Origin: Pelagimonas phthalicica
Lineage (GTDB): Bacteria; Pseudomonadota; Alphaproteobacteria; Rhodobacterales; Rhodobacteraceae
Length of the DNA: 64,000 nucleotides
Assembly (NCBI RefSeq): GCF_004364805.1
Contig: NZ_SOAP01000002.1
Span: forward strand, 1,302,001 to 1,366,000
Direction: 5' to 3'
Each line of letters begins with the position of its first letter. Within the stretch, counting starts at the first letter, position 1. Under the pieces are notes generated by a model. The model did not search any database. It was not told the origin of the DNA and saw nothing but the letters and a program-made list of their open reading frames with translations. Below are positions 17,291 to 27,118 of this stretch, in pieces. The position numbers were made by a program, and so were the translations under genes.

Positions 17291-18676
17291 ATGACTGAGC
17301 AATATGACATCGCCGTAATCGGTGGCGGAAACGCGGCGCTGTGCGCGGCCATGACGGCGGCAGAGGCTGGGGCGCGTGTCCTCATTCTGGAAACCGCACC
17401 CAAACCTTATCGCGGCGGCAACTCGCGCCACACACGCAATTTTCGCTGTATGCATAGCGGGCCTTTGGGCCCGTTGGTCGAGGATTACGGCGAAGAGGAT
17501 TATTTTGCCGATCTGATGAAAGTCACCGATGGCAAAACCGACGAACACCTGGCCCGGCTTGCCATCCGTCAGTCCGAGCAATGCCTGCCCTGGATGCAAG
17601 AACACGGCGTGCGGTTTCAACCCTCATTGTCGGGAACGCTGTCTTTGGGCCGCACCAATGCCTTTTTCATGGGAGGCGGCAAATCACTTGTGAATGCCTA
17701 TTACCGGACGGCTGACACACTTGGGGTCGAGGTCAAATACGAGGCCGCGGTGACCCATCTGGAGTTGAACGGAGACAGGATCGAGTGGGTCGATTTCACC
17801 CACCAAGGCAAGACGCAACGCATCACGCCGACTGCGGTTATCGTGGCCTCGGGCGGGTTTCAGGCCGATACTGATTGGCTGACCCGCGCCTGGGGAGACC
17901 CGGCGAAAAACTTTCTGATCCGCGGCACGCCTTATAACCGGGGCGTCGTGCTGGCCGATCTGTTGGATCAAGGCGTGCAATCAATCGGAGACCCGACGCA
18001 ATGCCATGCCGTTGCCATTGACGGGCGCGCGCCCAAATTTGATGGCGGCATCGTGACCCGGCTGGATTGCGTGCCCTTTTCCATTGTGGTGAACAAAAAC
18101 GCCGAGCGTTTTTATGACGAGGGCGAGGATGTTTGGCCGAAACGCTATGCGATTTGGGGCCGCTTGGTGGCGGCGCAGCCTGATCAGGTTGGTTATGTCA
18201 TCATCGACAGCAAATCGCTGAACCTGTTCATGCCATCGGTCTTTCCGCCGCTCAAGGCTGATACGCTTGAGGACCTGGCACAGATGATGGATCTGCCCGG
18301 CGACAAGCTGGCTGAAACCGTGGCTAACTTTAACGCGGCCTGCGGGGACACATCGGGGTTTCACCCCACCGAACTGGACGGTGTTTCAACATCAGGCATC
18401 AAACCGCCCAAGACCAATTGGGCCCGCCCGATCACCGAACCGCCCTTTTACGGCTATTCTCTGCGCACTGGCGTGACCTTCACCTATCTCGGGCTCAAGG
18501 TCGATGAAAACGCCCAGTGTGGCACCGACAAAGGGCCGATCCGCAATCTTTGGGCCGCTGGCGAAACCATGGCGGGATCGATCCTGGGGCAAGGTTACCT
18601 GGCCGGGTTTGGCATGACCATCGGCACCGTTTTTGGACGCATCGCAGGTCGGGAGGCCGCTGATTATGCAAACTGA
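17291..18676 (+). CDS. tcuA: FAD-dependent tricarballylate dehydrogenase TcuA
   Basis: 461-residue flavoprotein of the fumarate reductase/succinate dehydrogenase flavoprotein family. The FAD-binding Rossmann motif IAVIGGGNAALCAAMTAAEAG is at the N-terminus and the FAD-closing GLKVDENAQ and AAGETMAGSILGQGYLAGFG at the C-terminus. TcuA oxidises tricarballylate to cis-aconitate; its FADH2 is reoxidised by TcuB, whose gene overlaps its end. Position 1-461 fits the family length. Confidence 0.9.
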   Translation: MTEQYDIAVIGGGNAALCAAMTAAEAGARVLILETAPKPYRGGNSRHTRNFRCMHSGPLGPLVEDYGEEDYFADLMKVTDGKTDEHLARLAIRQSEQCLPWMQEHGVRFQPSLSGTLSLGRTNAFFMGGGKSLVNAYYRTADTLGVEVKYEAAVTHLELNGDRIEWVDFTHQGKTQRITPTAVIVASGGFQADTDWLTRAWGDPAKNFLIRGTPYNRGVVLADLLDQGVQSIGDPTQCHAVAIDGRAPKFDGGIVTRLDCVPFSIVVNKNAERFYDEGEDVWPKRYAIWGRLVAAQPDQVGYVIIDSKSLNLFMPSVFPPLKADTLEDLAQMMDLPGDKLAETVANFNAACGDTSGFHPTELDGVSTSGIKPPKTNWARPITEPPFYGYSLRTGVTFTYLGLKVDENAQCGTDKGPIRNLWAAGETMAGSILGQGYLAGFGMTIGTVFGRIAGREAADYAN

Positions 18677-19736
18677 TTTGCTGCAAGAGGCCCGCCGACA
18701 GGCACAAATCTGCAATGCCTGCCGCTATTGCGAAGGCTATTGTTCGGTCTTTCCGGCCCTGCATCGGGAACGCGCCTTTGGCGATGGCGACCTGACTCAG
18801 CTGGCCAATCTTTGCCATAACTGCCGCGGCTGTTATTACGCCTGCCAATACACCGCCCCGCATGAATTCGACCTGAACCTGCCCCAAGCTTTGGCCGAAC
18901 TGCGCCGCGATAGTTGGGAAAGCTATGCCTGGCCGCAACCCGCTGCACGGGCGTTTCACACTCATGGGGTTCGAATTGCTCTGCTTGGCGTTCTTGGCTT
19001 CGCTGTCTTGTTCCTGCTCATACGGGTTTTGGGCACGGGCGCGGGCAATGGATTTTATGCCGCCCTGTCCCATTCTGCCATGGTCGCTATTTTTCTGCCT
19101 GCCTTCCTGTTCCCGCTTATCAGCCTCGCGATTAGCCTGCGACGCTATTGGGCCGATGTTGGCGGCGAAGGCTTGCGTCTCTCTCATGTGATCGGGGCCT
19201 TTGCCTCAGCCGCCAAGATGAAGGACCTCGCAGCAGGCCATGGCGAAGGCTGCAATTTTGAGGATGAAGACCGGTTTTCCCAGGCCCGCCGGCATATCCA
19301 CCAAGCCATCATGTACGGGTTCCTGTTGTGTTTTGCCTCAACTGCCGTTGGGACGATCATGCATTACGTCTTTGGTCTCCCCGCCCCCTACCCGCTTTGG
19401 TCCCTGCCCAAGCTGCTGGGCCTGCCCGGCGGTGTCCTTTTGACCCTTGGCACCATTGCCATGATCCTGCTGAAACGCAAATCAGACCGGGCGCTTGGCG
19501 ATGAAAAAGCCTGGGGGGGAGACATGGCCTTTATCGCCTTGTTGGGCTTTGTCGCCGCCAGCGGTTTGGCGCTTTATGCCTTGGGGGCGACCTCTGTCAT
19601 GCCGCTGATTTTGGCCCTGCATCTTGGCTCGGTTTTAAGCTTCTTTCTGCTGACTCCGTTCAGCAAAATGGCCCATGGGTTCTATCGGCTGGCGGCCCTG
19701 ATCCGCGAAGAACAAAAGAAGCGCGCCGCACCATGA
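18666..19736 (+). CDS. tcuB: Tricarballylate utilisation iron-sulfur/membrane protein TcuB
   Basis: 356 residues. The N-terminus carries ferredoxin-type cysteines (CNACRYCEGYC, then CHNCRGCYYAC) for 4Fe-4S clusters; five to six membrane helices follow, with histidines suited to haem b. TcuB passes electrons from reduced TcuA to the quinone pool. The start overlaps tcuA by 11 bases, showing co-translation. The frame opens 11 codons earlier, but that extension has no counterpart in the cysteine-rich family. Confidence 0.9.
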   Translation: MQTDLLQEARRQAQICNACRYCEGYCSVFPALHRERAFGDGDLTQLANLCHNCRGCYYACQYTAPHEFDLNLPQALAELRRDSWESYAWPQPAARAFHTHGVRIALLGVLGFAVLFLLIRVLGTGAGNGFYAALSHSAMVAIFLPAFLFPLISLAISLRRYWADVGGEGLRLSHVIGAFASAAKMKDLAAGHGEGCNFEDEDRFSQARRHIHQAIMYGFLLCFASTAVGTIMHYVFGLPAPYPLWSLPKLLGLPGGVLLTLGTIAMILLKRKSDRALGDEKAWGGDMAFIALLGFVAASGLALYALGATSVMPLILALHLGSVLSFFLLTPFSKMAHGFYRLAALIREEQKKRAAP

Positions 19737-19790
19737 GGAAAGGTCCAGCGCCCGTGAACACAGAAAACACCAGTCAAACCGGGGTGCCCC

Positions 19791-20840
19791 ATGTCCGCTG
19801 AATGGCGCGGGCGCGGCCTGACCTTGGGGTTTGCCCTTGCCGGGTTGGCGGTTTTTTACCTCTCCGGCCTGCCACTGCCCTTTCTGTTCGGGCCCATGGC
19901 GGGCTGCCTATTGGCCGCGCTTCTGGGTGTCCAGCTCAAGGGGTTTGGGCAAGTTTCCGTGGGCGCGCGCACGATCCTAGGCGTGGCCGTCGGGACCTCG
20001 ATCACCCCGGCGGTTCTGGCGCAACTTCCGCAAATGGCGGCGTCGGTTGCCTTGATCCCGCTTTACATCGCCGCAATCGGCCTGGTCGGCGTGCCGTTCT
20101 TCCGCAAGATTTGCGGCTTTGACATGCCAACCGCCTATTACGCTGCCATGCCGGGCGGGTTGCAGGACATGATCATCTTTGGACAGGAGGCAGGCGGCGA
20201 TCCCCGCGCGCTGTCTTTGATCCATGCCACGCGGGTGTTGATCATCGTGACCGTCGCGCCCATCCTGTTGACCCATCTCTATGGCGCGGGCCTGACCAAC
20301 CCTATCGGTGCGCCCATCAGCCAAGTCCCGGCTTTTGAGTTGATCCTGATGGCTGTCGCAGCCTTGATCGGCTGGAAAGGCGGCGAAAGGCTCGGCCTTT
20401 TTGGCGCGTCGATCCTTGGTCCGATGATCACTGCCGGCGCCTTGTCACTTGGGGATGTCCTGCACAGTCGCCCCCCGGCCGAGGCCATTCTGGCGGCGCA
20501 GTTCTTTATCGGTATGGGTGTTGGCGTGCATTATGTTGGCGTCACCATGGCCGAGTTGCGCAAAACGATCTCAGCCGGTGTGGCCTTCGTTCTGATCCTC
20601 GCGGCGCTGGCGGCCTTTTTTGCGCAACTGGCCAACCGGCTTGGATTGGCTCCGGCAATCGAAGCCTTTCTCGCCTTTGCGCCGGGTGGTCAGGCGGAAA
20701 TGACGGTCCTGGCCATTGTCGCTGGCGCGGATCTCGGCTTTGTTATCACGCACCATCTGGTGCGGATTGTTCTGGTCATCACCGGCGCGCCTCTTGTCGC
20801 CAAGATGGTCACACGGACGGGGTCCAGACCTCGGGATTGA
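19791..20840 (+). CDS. AbrB-family membrane protein
   Basis: 349 residues with about ten membrane segments in two similar halves, typical of the AbrB membrane family (sometimes mislabelled ammonia monooxygenase). The motif PTAYYAAMPGGLQDMIIFGQEAGGD of the first half is mirrored by FAPGGQAEMTVLAIVAGAD in the second. The transported substrate is unknown; the place after tcuAB suggests a carboxylate exporter or importer for tricarballylate metabolism. It overlaps the convergent dehydrogenase gene by 32 bases. Confidence 0.8.
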   Translation: MSAEWRGRGLTLGFALAGLAVFYLSGLPLPFLFGPMAGCLLAALLGVQLKGFGQVSVGARTILGVAVGTSITPAVLAQLPQMAASVALIPLYIAAIGLVGVPFFRKICGFDMPTAYYAAMPGGLQDMIIFGQEAGGDPRALSLIHATRVLIIVTVAPILLTHLYGAGLTNPIGAPISQVPAFELILMAVAALIGWKGGERLGLFGASILGPMITAGALSLGDVLHSRPPAEAILAAQFFIGMGVGVHYVGVTMAELRKTISAGVAFVLILAALAAFFAQLANRLGLAPAIEAFLAFAPGGQAEMTVLAIVAGADLGFVITHHLVRIVLVITGAPLVAKMVTRTGSRPRD

Positions 20841-21789
20841 TCATGTGAATCGGCGCACCGGCGCTGTATGCCGCGACCTGTTCAAAGATGTCGCGGAATT
20901 GCACTTCAAACTCATCCTCGGTGACGAAACCGATATGAGGGGTGCAAATCAGGTTGGGATGGGACAAGAGCGGGTCATTGGGATCGCGCATCGGCTCTGT
21001 GTCAAACACGTCGATGGCCGCAGTCGCCGGACGCCCCGCATTCAAACCATCCAACAACGCCCCAGGCGCTATCAACCCGGCCCGCGAAGTGTTCACAAAC
21101 ACCGCGCCCGCGCCCATGGCTGCAAAATCCTTGGCGGTGATGACACCCTTGGTTTCGGGTTTCAGGCGCAGGTGAACCGAGACGACATCGCTTTGCGCAA
21201 AAAACGCCTCGCGGTTTTCTGCAACGTTAGCACCCTCCGCCAAAGCGCGGGCGCGCCCCTCGTCGGAGGACCACCAAACCACCTTCATCCCAAAGGCCCG
21301 CGCGTATTCAGCCACCGCCTTGGCAATGCGCCCATACCCATAAAGCCCAAGCACGCGTCCGCGCAGTGTCTTGCCAACGCCGATCTGCCATTTCCCGGCC
21401 TTGGTCGCTGCCATCTGCGCGGGGATCTGGCGCATCGCCGCCATCAGCAGCGCCCAGGTCAGCTCGGCCGCCGCGTAATTTGTGCCACCTTTTGGCATTT
21501 TGGAACACAAAAGCACGTTGTTATCTGTGCAAGCCGCAACATCGATATGCGGATAGACAGAGCGCTGGCTGATCAAGCGCAGGTTCGGCAGCCGCTCAAT
21601 CAACGCGCGCGTCACTTTGGTGCGCTCCCGAAACAAGACAACCGCCTCAGCCTCAGCAAGTCGGTCGGCCAACACAGACACATCCTGCACGTGATCTGTC
21701 CAAACCGTCACATCCTGACCGTCCAACAGGCTGAAACATGGCAGGCCACGCAAGGTATCAAACCAATCGTCAAGAATGTGAACTTTCAT
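20809..21789 (-). CDS. D-2-hydroxyacid dehydrogenase (NAD-binding)
   Basis: 326 residues of the D-isomer 2-hydroxyacid dehydrogenase family. The NAD-binding GLYGYGRIA motif lies after residue 145; the catalytic Arg is in VNTSRAGLI, a Glu in DVFDTEP, and the His in CTPHIGF. It would interconvert a 2-keto acid and a D-2-hydroxy acid; the exact substrate is not readable. It is on the minus strand with the stress protein and PrpF-like genes upstream but separated by 50 bases. Confidence 0.85.
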   Translation of the reverse strand: MKVHILDDWFDTLRGLPCFSLLDGQDVTVWTDHVQDVSVLADRLAEAEAVVLFRERTKVTRALIERLPNLRLISQRSVYPHIDVAACTDNNVLLCSKMPKGGTNYAAAELTWALLMAAMRQIPAQMAATKAGKWQIGVGKTLRGRVLGLYGYGRIAKAVAEYARAFGMKVVWWSSDEGRARALAEGANVAENREAFFAQSDVVSVHLRLKPETKGVITAKDFAAMGAGAVFVNTSRAGLIAPGALLDGLNAGRPATAAIDVFDTEPMRDPNDPLLSHPNLICTPHIGFVTEDEFEVQFRDIFEQVAAYSAGAPIHMINPEVWTPSV

Positions 21790-21839
21790 AGCGAACCTCT
21801 TTGTTGACTGCTTGCCAGGGAAAGGCGTTAGGACGGGTA

Positions 21840-22658
21840 TCAGTGAGACAACAGAACCGGCACAGGCGTTTCGCGCAAGACTCGCGCCGTCACGCCGCCC
21901 AGAAAATCCTCACGGAATTTGGAATGCTCATAGGCCCCCATAACCAACAGGCAGGGATCGGTTTGCTGGCAATAAGCGATCAAGGCGCGGGCCACGCCCG
22001 GCTCAGATGCGATGGGCTGATGTTCAGCCTGCACCTTATGCCGATCCAAATGCCTGAGCACATCATCAACGGGCCGTGACGCGGTGTTTTCGCCAACCGT
22101 CAACACAGTCACCCGCCCTTGATCTTCGAGCAATCCAAGGCTGTCCGACAGGGCCCGCGCCGAGGCGCGGCTGGCGTCCCAGGCCAGCACCGCATGGGTG
22201 TGGCTGGCCTCCGCATCATGGTCTTGGGGAACAACGATGACCGGTCGACCGCTGAGCAGAGCAATGCGATCGGGATGGATGGAAACGTGATCATCCGCCT
22301 CACCAACACCATCCTGCCCGACGACGATCAAATCATAGGTCCGCGCGGTTTCCGCAAGGACCGTATCGACACGTCCAGCAACCTGTTCGAAGTGCAACCG
22401 TTCCCCCAGACCAAGCTCAGCCTGTAACGCTTCAAACCGATTGGCGATCCCTGCCAAAAGATCTGCATTGGCCTGTGCGATGATCTCGCGCGCCTTGTCC
22501 GGTACCCAGCGGGCGCGGCTGTCAAAGCTTTCATGCTGGGCATGGGCCACAAGCGCCGTGACATACCCCTCGCCCCGCGCAAGAGACGCGGCATATTTCA
22601 ATGCCGCGACCGAACTGTCAGACCCGTTAAAGGCCACCAAGATATTGCGCATGCTCAT
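21840..22658 (-). CDS. Tandem universal stress protein (UspA)
   Basis: 272 residues with two UspA domains. The first begins RNILVAFNGSDSS; the second ends LVMGAYEHSKFREDFLGGVTARVLRETPVPVLLSH, with the GX2GX9G[ST] nucleotide pattern only partly kept (MGAYEHSKFREDFLGGVT). It is a cytoplasmic protein linked to stress or energy status. Its ATG overlaps the stop of the PrpF-like gene (ATGA), so it is a late gene of the tct operon, an unusual partner for a catabolic operon. Confidence 0.85.
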   Translation of the reverse strand: MSMRNILVAFNGSDSSVAALKYAASLARGEGYVTALVAHAQHESFDSRARWVPDKAREIIAQANADLLAGIANRFEALQAELGLGERLHFEQVAGRVDTVLAETARTYDLIVVGQDGVGEADDHVSIHPDRIALLSGRPVIVVPQDHDAEASHTHAVLAWDASRASARALSDSLGLLEDQGRVTVLTVGENTASRPVDDVLRHLDRHKVQAEHQPIASEPGVARALIAYCQQTDPCLLVMGAYEHSKFREDFLGGVTARVLRETPVPVLLSH

Positions 22659-23755
22659 TTTCTGTCTCCTTGTCCGGCCCAGACGCTGGCAGGAACATAG
22701 ACATGCCCGTCTGCCAGTTTTCTTGCCGTGCGCACCAGGCCCGCTGAATTCAGCGCAAACCCGTCATCCATGGAAAAATCCACCAACACGTCGATTGTTC
22801 CCGACGCGTGTTCCAGCACCAATCTGGCAGGGTTTTCATTTGGCCGCGCCAACATGCCTTCGGCCACGGACCCTGGGGTCAGTGCGCAAGAGGCCAGACA
22901 TTGCGCCCCTGTAACGGCCATGGTCGGGTGGGTTTTCCAGGGCATGAAATAGCGCACCGCGATGCTTCCGCCATCTCGTGCCGGGGACAAAAGGCCAAAT
23001 TTCGGCGTCACCGATTTGGACACATCGCCCATCCCCATCAAGGCCCCGGCCTTGATCCGGATTGCCTCCATTCGTGCAAAGAACGCTGTGTTATCATCCA
23101 GTTCCGCCGCGCTTTCATAACCGGTCAGGCCAAAATCCTCGGCCCGTGCGATCACCAGAGGCATAGCGACATCCATGCAGGTCACTTCGATTCCGTCGAT
23201 CAGGTCGCGCACATTGCCTGTCGGCAAAAACGCCCCGGTCGAGGACCCGACAACCCCCATGAAATTCAGCGCAATGGGTGCCGACGCCCCCGGAACGCCT
23301 GCGATCTCGGTCTCGCCGTCAAAGGTCAACTGACCGCCGGGGGTTTGCACCTGGGCCGTGACCCGCGCGCCGGTATTGACCGCGCGAATGCGCAGCTCGG
23401 TCACAGTGTCGGTTGCCGGGACAAGCCCCAGTTCAATCGCCGCGGGTCCAACACCTGACAGGATATTGCCGCAGGTTGGTTTGAAATCCACGGTGCTGTC
23501 TTCGACCGAAACCTGGGCAAAGAAGTAATCCACATCCGCCCAGTCATCATCGCTTTCAGACAGCATGGCAACCTTGGTGGTCACGGCGGCTCCGCCGCCG
23601 ATCCCGTCGATATTCAACGCATGACCCGAGCCCAGCGCAGCCACGAGCACCTTGGCCAGTGTATCCAGATCCTCTGGCAGATCCTCGCGCCGGAAATATG
23701 GCCCGCGCGATGTGCCACCACGCATAAAGAGATAGGGAATCGCTGTCTGGGTCAT
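22655..23755 (-). CDS. PrpF-family isomerase/tautomerase (4-oxalomesaconate tautomerase-like)
   Basis: 366 residues of the PrpF family. The N-terminal RGGTSRGPYF motif and the repeated halves with DFKPTCGNILSGVGPAAIE and HPTMAVTGAQCLASCALTPGSV are diagnostic. Members move a double bond in tricarboxylates: PrpF isomerises trans-aconitate or methylaconitate, and GalD tautomerises oxalomesaconate. Next to tcuAB and Tct transport genes an aconitate isomerase role is most likely. The start at 23755 gives an ATGA overlap with the transporter gene; an ATG four codons earlier is also open. Confidence 0.85.
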   Translation of the reverse strand: MTQTAIPYLFMRGGTSRGPYFRREDLPEDLDTLAKVLVAALGSGHALNIDGIGGGAAVTTKVAMLSESDDDWADVDYFFAQVSVEDSTVDFKPTCGNILSGVGPAAIELGLVPATDTVTELRIRAVNTGARVTAQVQTPGGQLTFDGETEIAGVPGASAPIALNFMGVVGSSTGAFLPTGNVRDLIDGIEVTCMDVAMPLVIARAEDFGLTGYESAAELDDNTAFFARMEAIRIKAGALMGMGDVSKSVTPKFGLLSPARDGGSIAVRYFMPWKTHPTMAVTGAQCLASCALTPGSVAEGMLARPNENPARLVLEHASGTIDVLVDFSMDDGFALNSAGLVRTARKLADGHVYVPASVWAGQGDRK

Positions 23756-25782
23756 TTGAGCGGCCATGGCAGATCAACCGCCCCCTGCAAAAGCCCAGGA
23801 GGAAAGTCGCGATTGAGCGCTCCCGCCATCAGACACATGAACCCGATCCCGCAGGCGGTCAGCAGCAATGTCTTGCCCCAGCCGGCCCCGGCACGCACCC
23901 GCAGGAAGCTGATGAGGAAACCGATCAAGGCCAGAATGAAGCCGACAAACCAGGTGGCCGCAATCAGACCAGCAAACCAGGCCAAGGTGGACCACAACCC
24001 AAAAGGCGCATCCGCATCCTCACCCGCCACCTCTTTGTCGGCAAAGATCGTGTCACCTTCGGGGCGACGCATCATCTGGACCAACAGGATTACACAACAG
24101 GCCAGAGAAAACCCGCCAATAACCAAGGGGATGATCTTATCCGTCATATTGTAGTCGGGGATCATATTGGCATTGATCAGCGCAAAGATCAGGTAGCCTG
24201 CGATAACCAGCAGAAAGACCAGCGGCGCGCGCTTGGCTCCGGACTGTACATCGCCCTCGGCCATGATCGTTTTGGCCTGCCGAATACCCAGCACCACAGA
24301 GATCACGGTGATAATGATCAGCACGATCACAATGGGGCTGAACACGTATTCCATGCCTTCTTCAAAGCTTTTGCGAAAGCGGAAGCTGGCGATCTGGAAC
24401 GCCTGATTGGTGAATTTTTCCACCGGGTTGGACAGAACGAACCCAATCAGAAAGGCCGGACGCGACCAGTCAAAACGGCGCAGGAAAATCCCGATCAACC
24501 CGATGGCAAACAGCGCCAGAAGGTCTTCGAAATTCTGACCCGACTGGAAGGCGGCAAAGCTGATTAGCATGAACAGGAAGGGCGCAAGATAGGTAAAGCG
24601 GATCGTGGTCAGCTTGGCGATGCCACCCGAGGCCGCGATGCAGATGATCGTGCCAACAACATTGGCCAGCGCCAAAAGCCAGACGATGGAATAGGTGATG
24701 TCGAGATTGTCCTTGAGCATGCCCGGGCCGACTTCGATATCGCCAGACCCCAGCAAAGCAACCGCGCCGATGAAGATCGCCATAGAGCCGGAACCGGGGA
24801 TGCCGAACAGCAGTGTCGGAACCAGCCCACCGCCCTCTTTGGCGTTGTTGGAGCTTTCGGGCCCAATCACGCCGCGCACTTCACCCTTGCCGAACTTTGT
24901 TTTGTCCTTGGTGGTTTGCACGGAATGACCATAGGCGATCCAATCAACGACCGAGCCCCCAAGGCCCGGAATGATGCCCACGACCACACCGATGATCGAG
25001 CACCGAATGGACAGCCAGATATTGGCGAACCAATCTTTGACCCCATCCAGCCACCCCGCCCCAAGCGAAGCCCCTTTGGCGATAGAGCGATCCTGACGCA
25101 GGAGCGAGACAATTTCGGGAACCGCAAAGATGCCAAGACCGACGATGACCAGTTTCAGACCATCCGCGAGATAGGGAATGTCATAGCTGGCCATGCGCAG
25201 GGAGCCGCCGGCATCCGCTTCGCCAATAGTGCCGATCATCAGGCCCAAACCCGCCGCCGCCAGCCCTTTGAGCGGGATACGCCCGGCAAGCACGGCCACC
25301 ATGGACAGGCCCAGAATGGTGATCATCAGCATCTCGGGCAGGCCAAAGGCCAAAACCACGGGACGCGCGACCAGAATGAATACCGTCAGAAACGAGGCTC
25401 CGACCAGCCCGCCAAACAGCGACGACGCAAAAGCAGCCGACAGCGCCCGCGCCGCCTGACCGTTTTTGGCCATGGGAAACCCGTCGAGAACCGTCGCCTG
25501 AGAGGCCGAGCTGCCGGGAATGCCCATCAGGACCGAGGCAAACGTGTCAGAGGTCGGCACAACCGCCACCATGCCGATCATCAAAGCCAGGCCCAGAATT
25601 GGGTCCATGCCAAACATGAAAGGCAGCAATAGGGACAGGCCTGCAATGCCGCCGAGACCGGGGAAAACCCCGACCGCCAGCCCCATCACCACGCCAAGCA
25701 CCAGATAACCCAGCACGACAGGTTGCAAGATCAATGCCCACGCCTCTCCAAGCGCAGGAAGTGCGGTTGCGAACATCTCCAT
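23752..25782 (-). CDS. tctA: Tripartite tricarboxylate transporter, TctA-TctB fusion
   Basis: 676 residues with many membrane helices. Residues 1 to about 515 are the TctA large permease (GVFPGLGGIAGLSLLLP repeated as GIIPGLGGSVVDW; GIPGSSASQATVLDGFPMAK and GIPGSGSMAIFIGAVALLG). The rest, from about RAPLVFLLVIAGYLIFALINA, resembles the TctB small permease with four helices, so the two membrane subunits are one chain. With TctC it imports a tri- or dicarboxylate using an ion gradient. The ATG at 25782 is preferred; a TTG five codons upstream is also open. Confidence 0.88.
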   Translation of the reverse strand: MEMFATALPALGEAWALILQPVVLGYLVLGVVMGLAVGVFPGLGGIAGLSLLLPFMFGMDPILGLALMIGMVAVVPTSDTFASVLMGIPGSSASQATVLDGFPMAKNGQAARALSAAFASSLFGGLVGASFLTVFILVARPVVLAFGLPEMLMITILGLSMVAVLAGRIPLKGLAAAGLGLMIGTIGEADAGGSLRMASYDIPYLADGLKLVIVGLGIFAVPEIVSLLRQDRSIAKGASLGAGWLDGVKDWFANIWLSIRCSIIGVVVGIIPGLGGSVVDWIAYGHSVQTTKDKTKFGKGEVRGVIGPESSNNAKEGGGLVPTLLFGIPGSGSMAIFIGAVALLGSGDIEVGPGMLKDNLDITYSIVWLLALANVVGTIICIAASGGIAKLTTIRFTYLAPFLFMLISFAAFQSGQNFEDLLALFAIGLIGIFLRRFDWSRPAFLIGFVLSNPVEKFTNQAFQIASFRFRKSFEEGMEYVFSPIVIVLIIITVISVVLGIRQAKTIMAEGDVQSGAKRAPLVFLLVIAGYLIFALINANMIPDYNMTDKIIPLVIGGFSLACCVILLVQMMRRPEGDTIFADKEVAGEDADAPFGLWSTLAWFAGLIAATWFVGFILALIGFLISFLRVRAGAGWGKTLLLTACGIGFMCLMAGALNRDFPPGLLQGAVDLPWPLK

Positions 25783-25882
25783 GGGACTCGCTTTCAAAAA
25801 AATGTCAGGATTTTCAGAAGGGTGGCGCGCCCGTTACAGGGGTGAACAGGCGCGCCTGGTGCCGATTTGACCTAAGTCCAGC

Positions 25883-26971
25883 TTATTTCAGCGTAACGCC
25901 ATAAGCTTCGCTCAGCCAATTCGTGACATAGGCCTTGGCCTCTGCCGGAACATTGGTCGCGGTGCCCAGGGCTGTCTGCGCGCCCCCACCGGTAAAGACC
26001 GAATATTTGCCAACACGTTTGGACGAAATCTCGGCAAAATCGTCGCGCGCGACAACGTCCTGAAACGCTTTGGTGTAGGCTGCAATGATGTCATCCGGAG
26101 TGCCCGCAGGCAGGAAGGCCAGTTTCTGCACCGGGAAGCCCGCGACAAAGAAGGCTTTCCACGCATCCCACGCTTCGCCCGAGGTTTCACAGCCTTCGGT
26201 CGCCTCACAAACCTCTTTGAAGGTTGCAATGTCCGGGAAGGTCGGATCGCGCACGATCTCGCCATTTTCGTCCAAGGCACCCCAGGTCATCATCGGAACG
26301 GCCTTGCCTGCATCCACAAGCGCGGTCGACCCTTTCAGGTAACCCGAAGAGGTTTGGTAATCGATATTGGCCTCGCCACGTTCAAACATCAGACGGCCAT
26401 CGCCGCGCCCTTTGATGCCAAAAACCGGCTCGACATTCATGCCGAGCATTTTCCAGGCCAAAAGCGGCACGAGGTCCAGACGGGTTGCCCCTTGCGAGCC
26501 ATAGATGAAATCGGTGTCCTGCAAAGCATTGGCAGAGCCATCAAACTTGGCCCCGTCTTCGGCATTCAGATAGGCAACACCTCCGGTGCCCGACGCCATG
26601 ACCGCGTTCCAGTCATTGTATTCATAACGCACCCGCGGATCACCCAAGAGATAGGGGAACTGCGTAGACCCGGACGAGCCGAACAACAGCGTACCGTCCC
26701 CATCCTTTTGCTTCTGGAACCAATTCGCCCCTTTGGTCGAACCAGCACCGGGCATGAATTTCACGACAACGGTCGGCTGACCCGGCAGCGCCTCACCCAA
26801 AAGCGGGGCAAAGAAGTTGGCCCATTTGGCCGAACCACCTGTTTCAGAAAAGGGGATGACCCATTCGATGGTCTTACCCGAGAAATCGACGTCGGCTTGG
26901 GCAGGCATCGCCAGACCGGCGGCTGCAATCAGGCCGAGCACGGCGTTGCGTGTGGATTTGAGAACGGTCAT
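25883..26971 (-). CDS. tctC: Tricarboxylate-binding protein TctC
   Basis: 362-residue periplasmic binding protein of the Bug/TctC family: signal peptide ending AQA, then TIEWVIPFSETGGSAKWANFFAPLL and VVVKFMPGAGSTKGANW, the conserved ligand-loop regions. A cysteine pair (EVCEATEGCETSG) is unusual and could be a disulfide. First gene of the operon tctC-tctAB-prpF-usp, divergent from tctDE. Its GGGAGGAAC ribosome site is strong. The family binds citrate, tricarballylate or aconitate. Confidence 0.9.
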   Translation of the reverse strand: MTVLKSTRNAVLGLIAAAGLAMPAQADVDFSGKTIEWVIPFSETGGSAKWANFFAPLLGEALPGQPTVVVKFMPGAGSTKGANWFQKQKDGDGTLLFGSSGSTQFPYLLGDPRVRYEYNDWNAVMASGTGGVAYLNAEDGAKFDGSANALQDTDFIYGSQGATRLDLVPLLAWKMLGMNVEPVFGIKGRGDGRLMFERGEANIDYQTSSGYLKGSTALVDAGKAVPMMTWGALDENGEIVRDPTFPDIATFKEVCEATEGCETSGEAWDAWKAFFVAGFPVQKLAFLPAGTPDDIIAAYTKAFQDVVARDDFAEISSKRVGKYSVFTGGGAQTALGTATNVPAEAKAYVTNWLSEAYGVTLK

Positions 26972-27036
26972 ATGTTCCTCCCTAATGACCAGTCAAACAC
27001 GTCCGTGCCTCCAAAGCGACAATGTTCGACAAATGA

Positions 27037-27053
27037 GGGGGATTGATTCCCCC
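27037..27053. promoter_or_regulatory. Inverted repeat in the tctC/tctD divergent promoter region
   Basis: GGGGGA and TCCCCC form a six-pair inverted repeat with a five-base centre, 66 bases before tctC and 66 before tctD. Its midpoint position makes it a candidate site for TctD, which should activate tctC when its kinase senses tricarboxylate. No direct evidence beyond position and symmetry. Confidence 0.35.
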
Positions 27054-27118
27054 AACGATCTGCTGAACATGATGGGCCAACCTTGCGTGAACCTTGCACG
27101 CAGCCAAAGGGAGTGAAA

